Source: Raphanus sativus
Taxonomy: Eukaryota; Streptophyta; Magnoliopsida; Brassicales; Brassicaceae
Length of the DNA stretch: 64,000 bases
Reading direction: 5' to 3'
Assembly: GCF_000801105.2 (NCBI RefSeq)
Contig: NC_079516.1
Span: 11,284,001 to 11,348,000 of the forward strand
The notes under the pieces were generated by a model. That model worked only from the letters and a program-made list of their open reading frames with translations. It made no database searches and was not told where the DNA came from. Shown in pieces: positions 46,801 to 57,431 of this stretch (positions are counted from its first letter, which is position 1; the number at the start of each line of letters is the position of its first letter). The position numbers and the translations under genes were made by a program.

Positions 46801-48013
46801 ATTATTTATTTAGATACAACATATTTTTTATAAAGTTCACTCCGCGTAAGGCGCGGATTATCATCTAGTTTTCTCCTATTTGTGTTGCTAATTTATTTTG
46901 TATTTCAACCTTAATACCAACTTTAATTGGTAAGCAATCTAAGCATGCAGTTATTAGCATCCGAGAGACATAAATCGATGTTGAAACAATTCTACACTGA
47001 TCCGTAATATTTCGATGTTTAATATCAAAGACGGACAATATATTAAGAAATTTAGCAAAAAAAAAAAAGACAATATATTAAGAAGTATTATAATTTTATA
47101 AATCTTTCATATTCGTTTACGCTATCATTCTCTGTTTTCTTAGCCAAATCGTTCTAAATTATTTTACTAATTCACTTAATTATTAGAAAAATACATTTAA
47201 AATAATAAATATATTCTTCACCGTTTATATTTAACTCTCCGAGGTAGAATTAATTCAAAAAATAAAAGAAAAATACAATTTTTTTTGTTTTTTTTTTGAA
47301 AGAACAATTTACAAGAAGGTAACAAAACTTCGTAACACAAAACGAGTATCTGATTTATCGTCCTTTTTTTTTTTGACTAAAATGATTTATCGTCCTTTAA
47401 GAGAGAATAATGTTTCTGGCCTTAAAGGAGAAGAAAGAAAAGCCAAAATAATTCCAAGCTTTCTTGCTGGAGAAGTTTTCATTTATCAAACAAACATAGA
47501 AACAAAAAATTAAGAAAACGTGACTTTCCTAATATATCCAAAAATGGGCTCATAGTTTTGATTTTGATCGTTCTTCAGCAAAAAAAAAAAAACTAAAAGC
47601 CAAAAAAAACATAGCACAGGGTATAAGGACAAGAAGATAATAGGTCCCGTATAAAAAACAAGTATGTGTACAATCGCTAGTTTAAAAATATATGTGTAAT
47701 TAATAAATACAATTTTAGAAGTTTTAATAATAAATTAAAGACTCTTGTTCTAACACAGGTCAACGAAAATGAGAGAAAGCTAAAGTAAGCGAAGGAATCA
47801 AAATAGAGGTGTGAGCATACCTGGATCAGTAACATCGGAGCTGATAAGTCGAAGAGTGACTTTGTTTCCCAGAAATTCGTGGAGACGATCGAGAAACGAA
47901 GCGTTGAAATCGTTGAAATCAAGGACGTTCTTCTTCATCAGAACCACCGTTCCTTTCACTTTCGCTGCATTTCTTCCGCCTCCGGTCAATAGATCCACCA
48001 AGTCTCCGATCAT
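40841..48013 (-). CDS. LOX1: Linoleate 9-lipoxygenase, LOX1 type
   Basis: Eight exons on the minus strand: 48013-47821, 43792-43503, 43423-42850, 42785-42700, 42626-42519, 42299-41998, 41922-41656 and 41594-40841. They give 857 residues, against about 859 for Arabidopsis LOX1, which it matches closely by eye. Domains: PLAT/LH2 (about 20-165) and the lipoxygenase catalytic domain. Iron ligands are all present: His517 and His522 (SHWLQTH, across the exon 6/7 joint), His709 and Asn713 (ALHAAVNFG) and C-terminal Ile857 (RGIPNSVSI). The Thr-Val pair in [15 protein letters not shown] is the 9-LOX determinant. There is no plastid transit peptide, so it is cytosolic. It oxygenates C18 polyunsaturated fatty acids at C-9 in oxylipin defence and lateral-root signalling. 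One odd residue: VIKVDKTAW has Val where Glu is usual, at the exon 3/4 joint. Intron 1 is about 4.0 kb and carries a Helitron. Confidence 0.95.
43950..44001 (-). repeat. Micro-insertion with 19-bp duplication
   Basis: GTATCCATCTACTATTCTT is at 43950-43968 and again, identical, at 43983-44001. Between them lies T8 plus GTCAAA (minus strand TTTGAC plus A8). This is the clearest example of the poly(A) micro-insertion class. Confidence 0.8.
44081..44125 (+). repeat. Micro-insertion with 14-bp duplication
   Basis: GGAGAAAGAAAGTA at 44081-44094 and 44112-44125 flanks AGTTTGACC plus A8. The core resembles that at 43969-43982. Confidence 0.75.
45296..46935. repeat. Tandem 115-bp units, last one split by a Helitron
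   Basis: Units containing GAGATGGAGACGAC and AAACAAAATTAT occur at about 45370-45482 and 45483 on, with a partial relative at 45300-45340. The unit at 45370 runs on into TTTTCTCCTAGTTGTGTTG..TTTCAACCTTAATACC. The second unit reaches AAATTA at 45526 and resumes after the Helitron at 46869 with TTTTCTCCTATTTGTGTTG..TTTCAACCTTAATACC. Confidence 0.85.
45527..46868 (+). mobile_element. Non-autonomous Helitron in LOX1 intron 1, 1342 bp
   Basis: Starts TCCCCTATATATTAATCC after A (45526). Ends with a perfect stem TCCGCG/CGCGGA (46841-46846 with 46852-46857), then TTATCAT and CTAG (46865-46868), followed by T. The neighbouring tandem unit preserves the empty site (AAATTA directly joined to TTTTCTCCTA near 45407), proving both ends and the A/T insertion without duplication. 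Inside is a dispersed CGAACC/CATGCCATCCC repeat (46140-46770). No ORF. It is in the antisense orientation to LOX1. Confidence 0.92.
47034..47084 (+). repeat. Micro-insertion with 16-bp duplication
   Basis: GACAATATATTAAGAA at 47034-47049 and 47069-47084 flanks ATTTAGC plus an A-run. Same class as 43950 and 44081. Confidence 0.75.
47351..47398 (-). repeat. Micro-insertion with 16-bp duplication
   Basis: TGATTTATCGTCCTTT at 47351-47366 and 47383-47398 flanks a T-run plus GACTAAAA (minus strand TTTTAGTC plus poly A). Confidence 0.75.
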
Positions 48014-48100
48014 CTTTGAGTTGCAGAGAGATTCACTAATCCTTTTTTGATTCGCTCTCAATTTTAATCAATGTTGTGGCGAATTCTGTATCGGTTGGGG

Positions 48101-48108
48101 TATTTAAA
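48101..48108 (-). promoter_or_regulatory. TATA-like box of LOX1
   Basis: Minus-strand TTTAAATA about 90 bp upstream of the ATG, followed by a leader with CAACCGATAC. It is the only TATA-like string at suitable distance. Confidence 0.5.
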
Positions 48109-48246
48109 GAGCTAAATTGTTGAGGGATTTTATTCTATTAATTAATTAATTTATTTATTTTGTCCGCATTGATTCATAAATAAGAAAAACATTTCTTAAA
48201 ACAATTGTAATTTAATATTTCATTAAAATAATACAATAGATTAAGG

Positions 48247-49340
48247 TTAGGACGCATCGGATATCCGGGATATTTTAAGGTATCCGAATCCTAATCTTTA
48301 TCCACCGGATCCATGTTTTTACTATCTTTATCCGGATCTCGGATTCTCGGATATCCGGATCTCGGATATTCTTCTAAATGTTATAATATTCGGGGGATAT
48401 CCTAATCCAGATTTGGATCTTTAAAATAAATAAAAATAATATAAAATATTAACAATAACTTAAAAATAAAAGTATATGTAATATTTTTAGTTATATATAT
48501 ATATATATATATTTACTATTACAAAATGTGTGTATATATATATTAGTATAGAAATCAAAAATTTAATAAATAAAATAAGTTTTTATATATATTCCTATTT
48601 TTGAAATAATTATCAACAAAAATTACTGATCCGGATATCCGGACTAAAAGATCAAGATATCCGGATTCAGATTATGTTTGGACGGATCCAACATTTTATT
48701 ATCCAGATTCGGATCTGGCCCCTTCGGATATCCGGATTTTTGGAGCGGATCCGGATCGGATCTCGGATCGAATCCAAAGACGATAAATCAGATACTCCCA
48801 CACTAGGCCTCGGCAAAAAAAGAAAAAAAACAGAATCGAAAGAACGAACGAATATATCCAAACATATTCAAAATATTTTAGGTATCCGAATGTAACTGAA
48901 TCAGGTTTATATTCTTAAATATATTAATTATTTCTAGATTTAGCATAAAATATCCAAAATACTTGAAAATATATACAAATACTCAAAAGTAAATGAATAA
49001 AATAGTTAAACAATACTCAAAACATCAAAAGTATTTGAAATTTCTATTAATTCTCTGTCCAAATAAATCCAAAGTAATTAATATGTTGAGTTTAGATATT
49101 TTGGAATACATTATTCAAATTTATATGTATTATATTATTTTAATTTTTAAAATTTGAGAAATTTAAGGTACATATGAATTTATTTTTTTCAAAATAATTT
49201 AAATGGGTATTCTGAACCTAACCAAATCCGAAAAAATTGAATCGAACCTAAAATCTTAAAACCCCGAAAACCCAAAAATCCAAAACCTGAATATAACCAA
49301 ACTGAACTCGAATTGGTATCCGAATGTTCACCCCTATCTC
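48247..49340. repeat. Repeat rich in GGATATCCGGATC palindromes
   Basis: 48250-48410 and 48625-48790 carry many variants of CGGATATCCGGAT, often overlapping (GGATCTCGGATATCCGG). 48880-49340 has the same wording as 46250-46760 and, inverted, 820-1440 (CAAACCGAA, TATCCGAATG, TTCACCCCTATC). A (TA)n run is at 48496-48512. Non-coding; probably one or two nested dispersed elements. Confidence 0.55.
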
Positions 49341-50510
49341 ACATGACGGATGACTAACACTTTTAACGGGTAATATATAAGCAGGATTTTGAGAGCTCAT
49401 GTAGTATTTAAAAAAACTAATCTTACATAATTGATCCAAAATGACGTTGTTTTGATAAATTAACTGATGACTAACACATTTGACGATATTATATATAAGC
49501 ACGATTTTAAAAATTCATGTAGTATATTCGATTTTTTGTTTAGTTCAATATAAATTACAAAATACATAATAATATAAAGTTTAGGTAAGAAAATGCACGA
49601 TGGATAAAGTTGAGGTTAAAATAGACACTTTTCCCTCTGAACTAATATGGTAGAATTTTCCCTATGAACTAATATTGTAGAAATTAAGGTCTTACTATAT
49701 TTTAAGTTACAAAAAAAAAGGTCTTACTCTCTTTAGTTATTAGACAAAAAAGTTTATTCTGATTGAGGGAGGATTCATGGATTCAACACTTCTAACTAGA
49801 CCGGTTAGAAAAATTGTACCGGTTAGAAAAATTGCTTATGTAGTCCAGTTAGTAATTATAATAGAGAATGAAAAGATCTGGAATGATAGATTGATGAAAT
49901 CCCTTGTTGTCCCGATATTATTCTTTCATAAAGAGCTTGACAACAAGTTAAGATATATAGAGTATGAGTACTCCTAAAGTTATATAAGACATGGTTGCTA
50001 CTTAGTGAAATTGAGTATTGAATGGCTTGCAAAGTTATGGTTGATGGAGGCTCATAGATATTCACTGGGTGGGGATTCATGTACCCACAAAATGTATCAT
50101 CATATTTGATAATTAATGACTGGTTATCTGGCACTTACAAAATGGATGGCTTGCAAAGTTATGGTTGATGGAGGCTTATAGATATTCACCGAGCCGGGAT
50201 TCAAGCTCTTCAGTCTTATGTTTGGAAGTTAAAAAGGAAAGTTCATATTTTAATCTGAACTTTATCTGTCGTGTATGTTTCTTCCGGAACTTTGTAGTGG
50301 TGTGTATTCCAAACCGAACTATATAAAACTAAAAAAATACTAAATGAACTTTATGTTGTGTCATTTCTTTTCAGAACTTTATAATGGTGCATATTTTATA
50401 TTGAATCAAGCAAAATTTAAAAAATACTACATAAATTCTCAAAATCGTACTTATAGCATATTTCATATTGAACTGTATAAAAATACTACATGAATTTTTA
50501 AAAGGGAAAT
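49341..50510. repeat. Spacer with local direct repeats
   Basis: ACCGGTTAGAAAAATTG occurs twice in tandem (49800-49837). A 60-bp block with GGCTTGCAAAGTTATGG..TTGATGGAGGCT..ATAGATATTCAC is at 50024-50080 and 50147-50200. GATGACTAACAC with TATATAAGCA..GATTTT is duplicated at 49349-49390 and 49465-49506. A micro-insertion (AAGGTCTTACT twice, 49686-49728) is also present. Degenerate GAACTTTAT..ATACTA units fill 50260-50500. No gene. Confidence 0.5.
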
Positions 50511-50800
50511 TCTCTCAAATATCACTTTTTAAATTTTTTTGTCACAAAATAGCACTCAAATCATAAAATGGCCAAATAGCACTTTTTGTTTTGAAAATTT
50601 TAATATTTATTTTTTATTTTTAAAAATTTAAACACATTCCTAAAATCACACCTCTTAACTCTAAACTCTAAGTTTTAGATTAATTAATCAAATGATTATA
50701 AATGCATATTTACCCTTCAATAAAATTTCTTTTGGTCATTTTCCTCCTTCTCATGCTATTTTTATGACAAAAACTTAGTTTGGTGCTATCATAGTCTTTT
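50510..50800. repeat. Repeat of CTCAAATATCACTTTT type, split by a LINE
   Basis: AAATTCTCTCAAATATCACT..TTTTGTCACAAAATAGCACTC at the left and CATGCTATTTTTATGACAAA at the right are partly complementary, as in a crucifer foldback MITE. The continuation after the LINE is at 54101-54130. The middle has CTCTAAACTCTAAG, like the telomere-like element at 13255. Confidence 0.55.
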
Positions 50801-50920
50801 TTTTTTGTTTGACGACAAACAGCTATTATATTACTCAAGCTTGAGGTGGTCTGGGTAATCAGACCGGAATAGAACAACCAATAAAATGTAATTTCCTATG
50901 GAAGGATCTAGCTGTCTTAG

Positions 50921-51600
50921 CTAAAAAACTGAAATCTGATTACGCGCTCTAGGAACATAAGAAATCTTGAAGTCTGAGAAGCATATGAGCAGTGTCTCTT
51001 TCCTCTCCAGTTCCGTAGTAAAACTTGGCCAAGTATGAGGTTCCTTGATCATAACAATCAAATCCTTGCAGTCTGTTCCAAAGTTCTGACAAGTTGAATG
51101 CTGAAGCATATTCTCCATCGCCCATCGCAGTGATTCCACTTCTGAGTGCAGAGCTGATTCTCTTCTGGGGAAGTTCTGTGATCCCATGAGTTGCGTGTTT
51201 CCCTCACTGTCCAACCAGACCCATCCACACCCACTAAATTGAGCCTGAGATGTCCAAGCTCCATCTAGTAAACAAATATTGCCCAAACTTATGACTTGAG
51301 GTTCCTCTACATTACTCACTTGTACCACTGGTGGTATCGTTTCATTGGCATTAAACCAATCTTTACACTCACTCTCAGCATATCGAACTAGTTCTAGAGG
51401 ATCTCTGTCTATGCCCCTAAAGAGTTTATCATTTCGAGCCTTCCAGATGTACCAAATCAGTCAGGGATAAGGATCCCTGTCTTGATCTGGACTCGTATGA
51501 GTTAATGAGTGTAACCAAACTTGTAGAGCAGGTGGGCGTTCGAAAATAGCATGTGTTACTGGTTCCTCTGGCTCACCACATCTTGGGCATTAATTATCAC
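50921..51600 (-). pseudogene. LINE ORF2 C-terminus: zf-RVT and RNase H
   Basis: The open frame 51328-50921 encodes an RNase H with the acidic residues in DGAW, SEVESL and TDCKDL in the expected order and the C-terminal ISYVPRARNQ. The upstream Cys-rich CPRC..H region is in frame but is broken by a stop (near 51459). No initiator codon is to be expected here; it is a fragment of a longer polyprotein. Confidence 0.8.
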
Positions 51601-54060
51601 ATCTCATATTTCGCCTTACTAGATTTCTCGTTACTGCCACTTGACCAGTTAACAATTGTCATATAAGATGACAAATTTTTCTTCGGCGCCTTTATCTTCC
51701 AAGCAAAGGCTTGGAGCTTTGTAATACTTGGCTCTAACACTTGCTTCTCGTCTGCATCCTTCAAAAGATTTTGGGCAACCCAATATCCAGGCTTGACCAT
51801 ATATTGTCCATTTCTTGTGAATTTCCAGCAAAATGTGTCAGGCCTATGAGTTGTGCTTATGGCTAAACTTCTTATAAGGGGTATGTCATCAGGGCTGACA
51901 TATTGTTCCAGTTGATCAATGATATACCATGGATTTTACCCGTTTTCTACCATGGTATATTAGCATTTTATTATATATTTAATATGTTTTCTAGCCTGTT
52001 AGGTATGTTTTCAGGTTCAGGAGCGTTTTGTGATAAAGTGATGTTTTTGGAGCATTTTGGAGTACAAGAGATGATACACCCGAGTTGACCATTCAAGACC
52101 AAGTCAGAAGTCAACATTGCGATAAGAATCAATCAATACTCATCCAGAGCTGTCGATCGATGTAGCTGAGAAGATCCGCGTACTAAAAGATTATAATCGA
52201 TCGATACACATCTAGTGTTGTCGATCGATATCGAGGACGAAATGGTTTAGCTGACTACTTCACCAAGACTTCACCAAATTACGAGATTGCCCCTGACGAG
52301 TTTTTAACCTAATGAAAATGCTTAAATATTCATGCTAAGTGTTTTTTGACGGCAACTTTCGAGAGAAGCAAGTTTTGAAGTTACCACAGAGCAGAGAGTG
52401 TGAGAGAGAGACTAGAGTTTTACATGTTTTGAGAGATTGGAGAGATTTGTTATCTCCATTTGTTATTCTACTTTATTCTATCTATGCAATTCTTTCATCT
52501 ATCTATTGTTATGAATTGCTTAGCTATATCTGAGTAGTCTACTTGTTAGATCTAGGGTTTAAATAGGTTTGTGGGATTGGCCTCAAACTATAATTGATAA
52601 GTTGTGATATTCATCAAATAGATTGCACCCTAAGCTTGTTCTAGAGTAGCTAACTAGAATATAGATCACTAGGATCTTTGATATTTTGAATGATCTGTTT
52701 GAACTAGTATCTCCTTGGAGAAGAGCTAACCGCCCTCCTTGAGATCTAGTGTTCATTATCGGCTTGCGCCTAGGCATATCTAGAAGCCGTCGATCGATAT
52801 CCCGACAGGTGAATCGATCGCCGAGCGAAAGGTGTATCAATCGATATCTCTAAAGGATATCGATCGACTCTTTTTCTGTGTCAACATATGACAGTTGAGG
52901 CCAGAGATCTAGATTATTTAACTAGTGAGACATCACTGAGAGTTAAGCGACTGAGTTCTATAGTATCATGCAAACAACTTGTTAGGCATTTATAGACATT
53001 ATAATCTTCATTACTGAACAAAAGCCCTAAGTCTAGCACTCTTCATTTCATTGAAACACCCATCATATTATTAGTTAGAGCAACTACCTTACTCATTTTA
53101 GGACTTGCTATTTATATTTTCATTATTAAAACCAACCTCACCTAGGATTGATTTATTGATTAGATTTAATTGGTTTCATAGCTCCTCGTGATTCGATCCG
53201 TAAGTACTACAGCTGTACCTCTTATTTGAAAGAGTAAGCTCTACTGGGTAATTTGAGCACTATCAATCAACATCTCATTCCTTCAACTCCTGATTAATAA
53301 GATCACTCACTCTCATATTTGGATGCATAACTGGCGCTATAGGTATAGCTGGCCTAGCAGGAGTCATTGGAATCCAGGGATCCTCCCACACTTTCACCTC
53401 ATAACCAGAGTGTATTTTCTGCCTTACCCCTAGCAACAAAAGCTCCCTCGCCGCGGAAATACTAGTGCACACATAAGAATGACTGTTTACAGAATTTACT
53501 CGTAAAAGCGAGTTTAGTTTGTAATATCTTCCTCTTAAGACACGGGCGACCAGCGAATCCGGATTTTGTGTTAGCCTCCATAATTGTTTTTCTAGTAATG
53601 CCAGGTTGAAATACAATCCCTCCTTCTTCTCTCGGTAGGCAGACTTTATCCCATTTCGACCAGTGTATTCCTCTTTTTGGGAGATTTGAGCTTTACCAGA
53701 ATTGGGCAATAGCACTGGAAAGATTTTTACATATCTCTAATGGGAGCATGAAAGTTAGACATAACATACGTCGGGAGAGCAAGCAAAATGGACTTAATCA
53801 ATACCTCATTCCCACCTTTCGAGAGCCAACGACATATCCAGCCATCCACTCTATGCATTAATTTGTCCCTTTAGGAAAACAAAGAGCTTGTATTTTGAAC
53901 CACTAATATCTTTTGGAATACCCAAATAAGTCCCTATCCCTCCATCATTCTGTATTCCAAGTACATCTTTTGATCTCTTGCCTTGTGGTTGCGTTAATCC
54001 TCTTACCAAAGAGTAAAGAGGATTTATCAAAGTTAATACATTATCCTGATGTCTTACCAT
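51601..54060 (-). pseudogene. LINE ORF2 middle part, split by solo LTR
   Basis: Pieces at 54060-53851, 53715-53275 and, beyond the LTR, 51914-51597 read as one polyprotein region. The LTR target site lies between the codons for LKE(stop) and DVDQLEQYVSPDDIPLIRSL, in the same frame. The TGA there replaces a probable Trp codon. Other stops are near 53852, 53738 and 53628. Confidence 0.8.
51920..53265. mobile_element. Solo LTR, 1346 bp, in the LINE
   Basis: Begins TGATATACCATGGATTTTAC and ends TTTGAGCACTATCA, with identical 5-bp duplications ATCAA at 51915-51919 and 53266-53270. TG..CA ends and the length fit a Ty3/gypsy (Athila-like) LTR of crucifers. The interior carries several TGTCGATCGATA-like motifs. 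No internal coding domain remains, so it arose by LTR-LTR recombination. It does not code, although short frames occur. Confidence 0.9.
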
Positions 54061-54131
54061 AGATCCTGATCACTTTCATTACTTCTTCACATTTACGGGG
54101 GCTATCATAATCTTTTTCTCTTCTCAAAATC

Positions 54132-54137
<6 letters not shown>

Positions 54138-54172
<35 letters not shown>
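54138..54172. repeat. (TA)n microsatellite
   Basis: About 17 TA units with one interruption. Confidence 0.9.
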
Positions 54173-54173
<1 letters not shown>

Positions 54174-55147
54174 TGACCCTCAAAAGTGTTAATCATTAAT
54201 TATATGTATCTGGGGATAAATATTTAACATCAATTATGAAAATTGTAACAAATGCTAACATCAACTATACTAATTACACATTTGTAATTGATTTTATATC
54301 GATTTTATTAGTTACATATTTTAATTAATATTTGAAACAATTATGTATTAGTGATATAAATTTTTTTTCCGATTAGTGATATAAATTATTTGCATTACTT
54401 TCAAAGTCATTTTTAGCATCAGTGATTCAACATTCTTTTTTTGTAGTGAATAAATCAAGTCAAAACGTTGTCAGAGAAAGATATGATATCACAATCATAC
54501 CTTTAAAAAAATTCAAAAACCATTACAGGTCCACTTTGATTGAAATCTCCTTCTTAAAAATTTCTCGCAACAAGCGTGGTCCTCTCTGAACCACGTACAA
54601 CAGTAAACGATTTTTTTATTTCACCATTTGAAAATATGAAAATATTAATAAATTACGTGACCATTAAAATTTATAGATTGTAAATGTAATTTATAAAATC
54701 TTATTTAACAGGTGTAATATCTTTTTTTTTTACAACAGAAAGCTAATAGGAACCTAAACTATTGTCGAATCCAACTCAGAAACTCAAATTTGAATGGAAG
54801 TGCTAACATAGTACACAACTGAAGAGGAGCTTCTACCACCTCGTATAAGTTTATCCTCCATCGTATTTTTGTTTTAAAAAGTATACGAGAGTGAGATGTG
54901 AGGAAAGAATATCTTACATCTTTAAATTTCTTTCAAAAGCGGTTTGAAAGCTGGTTAGTCTATCGGTGCAAACACCATTTCTACAAATATGTGTAATATA
55001 TATTAATTATTACTTATGATTAATTAAAAATTATCGATTTCTGGTAACAAACACATGTCTTAAGTTTGTTTTGTAATTTGATTAAAAAAGTGTTTTGGTC
55101 TTTCTTCATTTATGTTTTCATTTCAATTTTTTTTTTCAATTTGTTTA
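54173..55147. other. AT-rich spacer with one micro-insertion
   Basis: ATTAGTGATATAAATT is at 54347-54362 and 54372-54387 around T6CCG. No gene is recognised. Confidence 0.45.
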
Positions 55148-56030
55148 GGACATCTCCAACCCCACTCTATTTTATACACAAAATTCTATTATAAAGTAAA
55201 ACCTTTCTCCAACCCCACTCTATATCCCACTCCAATATAGTGTAACTCTATTTTTCATTTCTATATTTGGAGTAACTCTATTTCCCACTCTATTATAGAG
55301 TGAAACTTTTTATTTATACTTTAGTCCTTTTATTCTTTAATTCTTTTTATTTTGTAATTATTTATATAATTCAATTATGCAAACATCACCTTATATTATC
55401 TTCAGCCACAATATAGATATTATATATTATATATATTTGAAGAACTTATTAATTATTAAGCAAAAGAAAAAAAAACACTAAAATTAAAAACAATTTTATA
55501 AAATCAGCCAAAGAAAACAAATAATAAAATTAAAAATAAGCAATGTAACATTAAATTAAAATCACAGATAATTGTGATTTTAATATTCTGGCAAATTGCC
55601 TACAGATCTACCAAAATTGTTAAAAATATTATCCAAACGAAGTAGATGAAGAAGTACTCCTTGTTCATGTTGTTGAACACGTCTTTTTTGTAAAATTCGT
55701 GTTCGTTTCTCTTGAAAATACACTAATGGTGATGTTTAAGTTAAATGTATTATGTTTAATATAATGTAATGTAATTTTTAGGATAATAAATATTTGATAT
55801 AAATATATAGTTTATAAGAATTCTGTGAAAAATAAAATGAAGGGATCAATTTGTAAATTTTGTAAGTAAAAGATACTAATCATAAAATAAAAAAAAGAAT
55901 AAAATTAAGAATATTCCTTTATAAGAGTTAAATATAGAGTGAACTATTGGAGAGAAACACCACTCTATTTTAGAGTTACTCTATTTTAGTGTAAAAATTA
56001 CTCTAAAATAGAGTAAATCATTGGAGATGG
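55148..56030. mobile_element. CATCTCCAA-TIR element, about 880 bp
   Basis: Left end GGACATCTCCAACCCCACTC, with a second copy of CTCCAACCCCACTCTAT about 55 bp in. Right end ..ATTGGAGATGG. Sub-terminal CTCTATTTTAGAGTTACTCT is complementary to the left part. The AT-rich interior lacks a transposase. It is a larger relative of the GAGCATC MITEs. Confidence 0.65.
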
Positions 56031-57431
56031 TTTTAAAATAAACGAAGAAAGAACTAATTTAGTAGACCAAAGACATGACAATAACTATTAAAATCTTGAT
56101 GAAAAGAGATTGTATGTTTAGAAAATTTACCAATAGTCGAAAGATATATGAAATCCTAAAATAGCAGCAATTTATAGCCAGACTACAAAATGTGGTTGAA
56201 TGCAATTAATGATGATCCCGCCAAGTGTATATGTTGATAAATCTAAACATTTAAATTGTTGATTAGATGGATGGTAACGGTTGCAGTAAGGATAACCAGA
56301 TTTTGAACCGCAAGGTTCTGCGAAATCATTTATATTTAAAAATTATGTTTTTAATTAAAATTTTATGATTTGATGATATTTTATAAAATTTGGTTTTGTC
56401 CAGGTTGTAATTTTCGATTTGGTATCAGCTCGGTTGTGGGGTTTTTGCTTTAGATTCACGAAATATAGTAATAGTTTAGTAATTTATGAATTTAGATTTA
56501 GTTTGAGTTTTGTTATTTTGGTTTTTGTTTTGTTTTAAATAATAATGTGAGGAAACAATAAAATTGTGAGTTCAATTCAAATGCTTATTCTAATCCACAC
56601 GGCCACACTAATTTATTTTTGTGTAAATTAATTTATGTTTAAAAATAAAAATTAATGATTTAAAAATATTATTTAAAATTTGTTGCAATATGTTGCTATT
56701 TCTCTTATTTACTTGTACGAATCTTGAACAATAGTTGATAAATAGTTAAGACTTAAGAGTTATCTTTATATGTGTGCAACATTATATTTATTTAATATAA
56801 TATTTTAGAATATGAAAATTTATAGTTTGTTTCAAAATTAAAATGGGTGTTTCAAGGAATTATATAAAGATTAAAATGTTTCAAAATGTCTTTTATTGAA
56901 AAATTAATCATATTAATGTAAATAAAATGGCGAGGACAATTATCAAAAAAAATATTAAAATTTAGGTTACTATTGAACTTTAGATTAAAAAAAGAATTTA
57001 TACATAGAGTCTGGGGGCAAAAAAAACCCCGACAATATCATCTCAATTAATTTGGCCTAGCAACAAACAGTTTATTCCGTGAAATCCAACATGTGAGCTA
57101 TGCCTTGTAAGAGCACAGCAACAATAGAACACATGCAATTCTCTTGACAAACACAAAATATTAATATTTCAATTTTTATTATAATAAATAAAAACACAAT
57201 AAATTGATATGTGTAAGTGCACTCTCTCAGAAAGCTCTCAAACAGGAGCATCATTCTCTTCTTTTTCCTATTTGTCATTTATTTTTATTTATTTCAATTT
57301 TAAGAGTCTACTCAAGAGCTCTCCAATGTGGATGTTATAACCATTTATGAAGATATTTGTATCTTATTGTTAAAATTGCTAAGATAATAATATATAAACC
57401 GTGTTTCAAAAAAAAGAAAATAATATATAAA
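56031..57431. other. AT-rich spacer, nothing recognised
   Basis: Only degenerate repeats and a micro-insertion (AATAATATATAAAC at 57386-57399 and 57419-57432). Short frames, such as one at 57072-57278, lack motifs or homology I know. Confidence 0.45.

Larger units (their letters stand above)
43793..47820 (-). other. Expanded first intron of LOX1
   Basis: 4028 bp between exon 1 (donor GTATGC) and exon 2 (acceptor TTGGCAG). It holds two micro-insertions near 43950-44125, a diverged direct repeat (44140-44190 and 44213-44275), tandem units with a Helitron (45296-46935), and two further micro-insertions (47034-47084 and 47351-47398). No alternative exon was recognised. Splice sites are intact. 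Confidence 0.85.
50797..54100 (-). mobile_element. 5'-truncated LINE (non-LTR retrotransposon)
   Basis: The minus-strand element ends in a poly(A) (T-run 50797-50806) and is flanked by 12-17 bp duplications GCTATCATAGTC (50785 on) and GCTATCATAATC (54101 on). In order from the right come a piece of the RT C-terminus (GGIGTYLGIPKDISGSKYKLF, 53860-53960; WICRWLSKGGNEVLI nearby), the segment YEVKVWEDPWIPM (53400-53350), the zf-RVT region (CPRCGEPEEPVTHAIFE near 51580-51530) and an RNase H (CLLDGAW, HSEVESLRWAMEN, GTDCKDLI, 51275-51050). Stops and frameshifts occur throughout. The endonuclease and most of RT are missing. A solo LTR is nested at 51920-53265. Confidence 0.9.

Noticed and set aside
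51920..53265. Protein gene with open frames in the solo LTR
   Set aside because: The TG..CA ends and ATCAA duplications identify an LTR, and the frames are short and motif-free.
57072..57278. Small membrane protein gene on minus strand
   Set aside because: The hydrophobic stretch comes from AT-rich DNA; no promoter, homology or codon-bias support.
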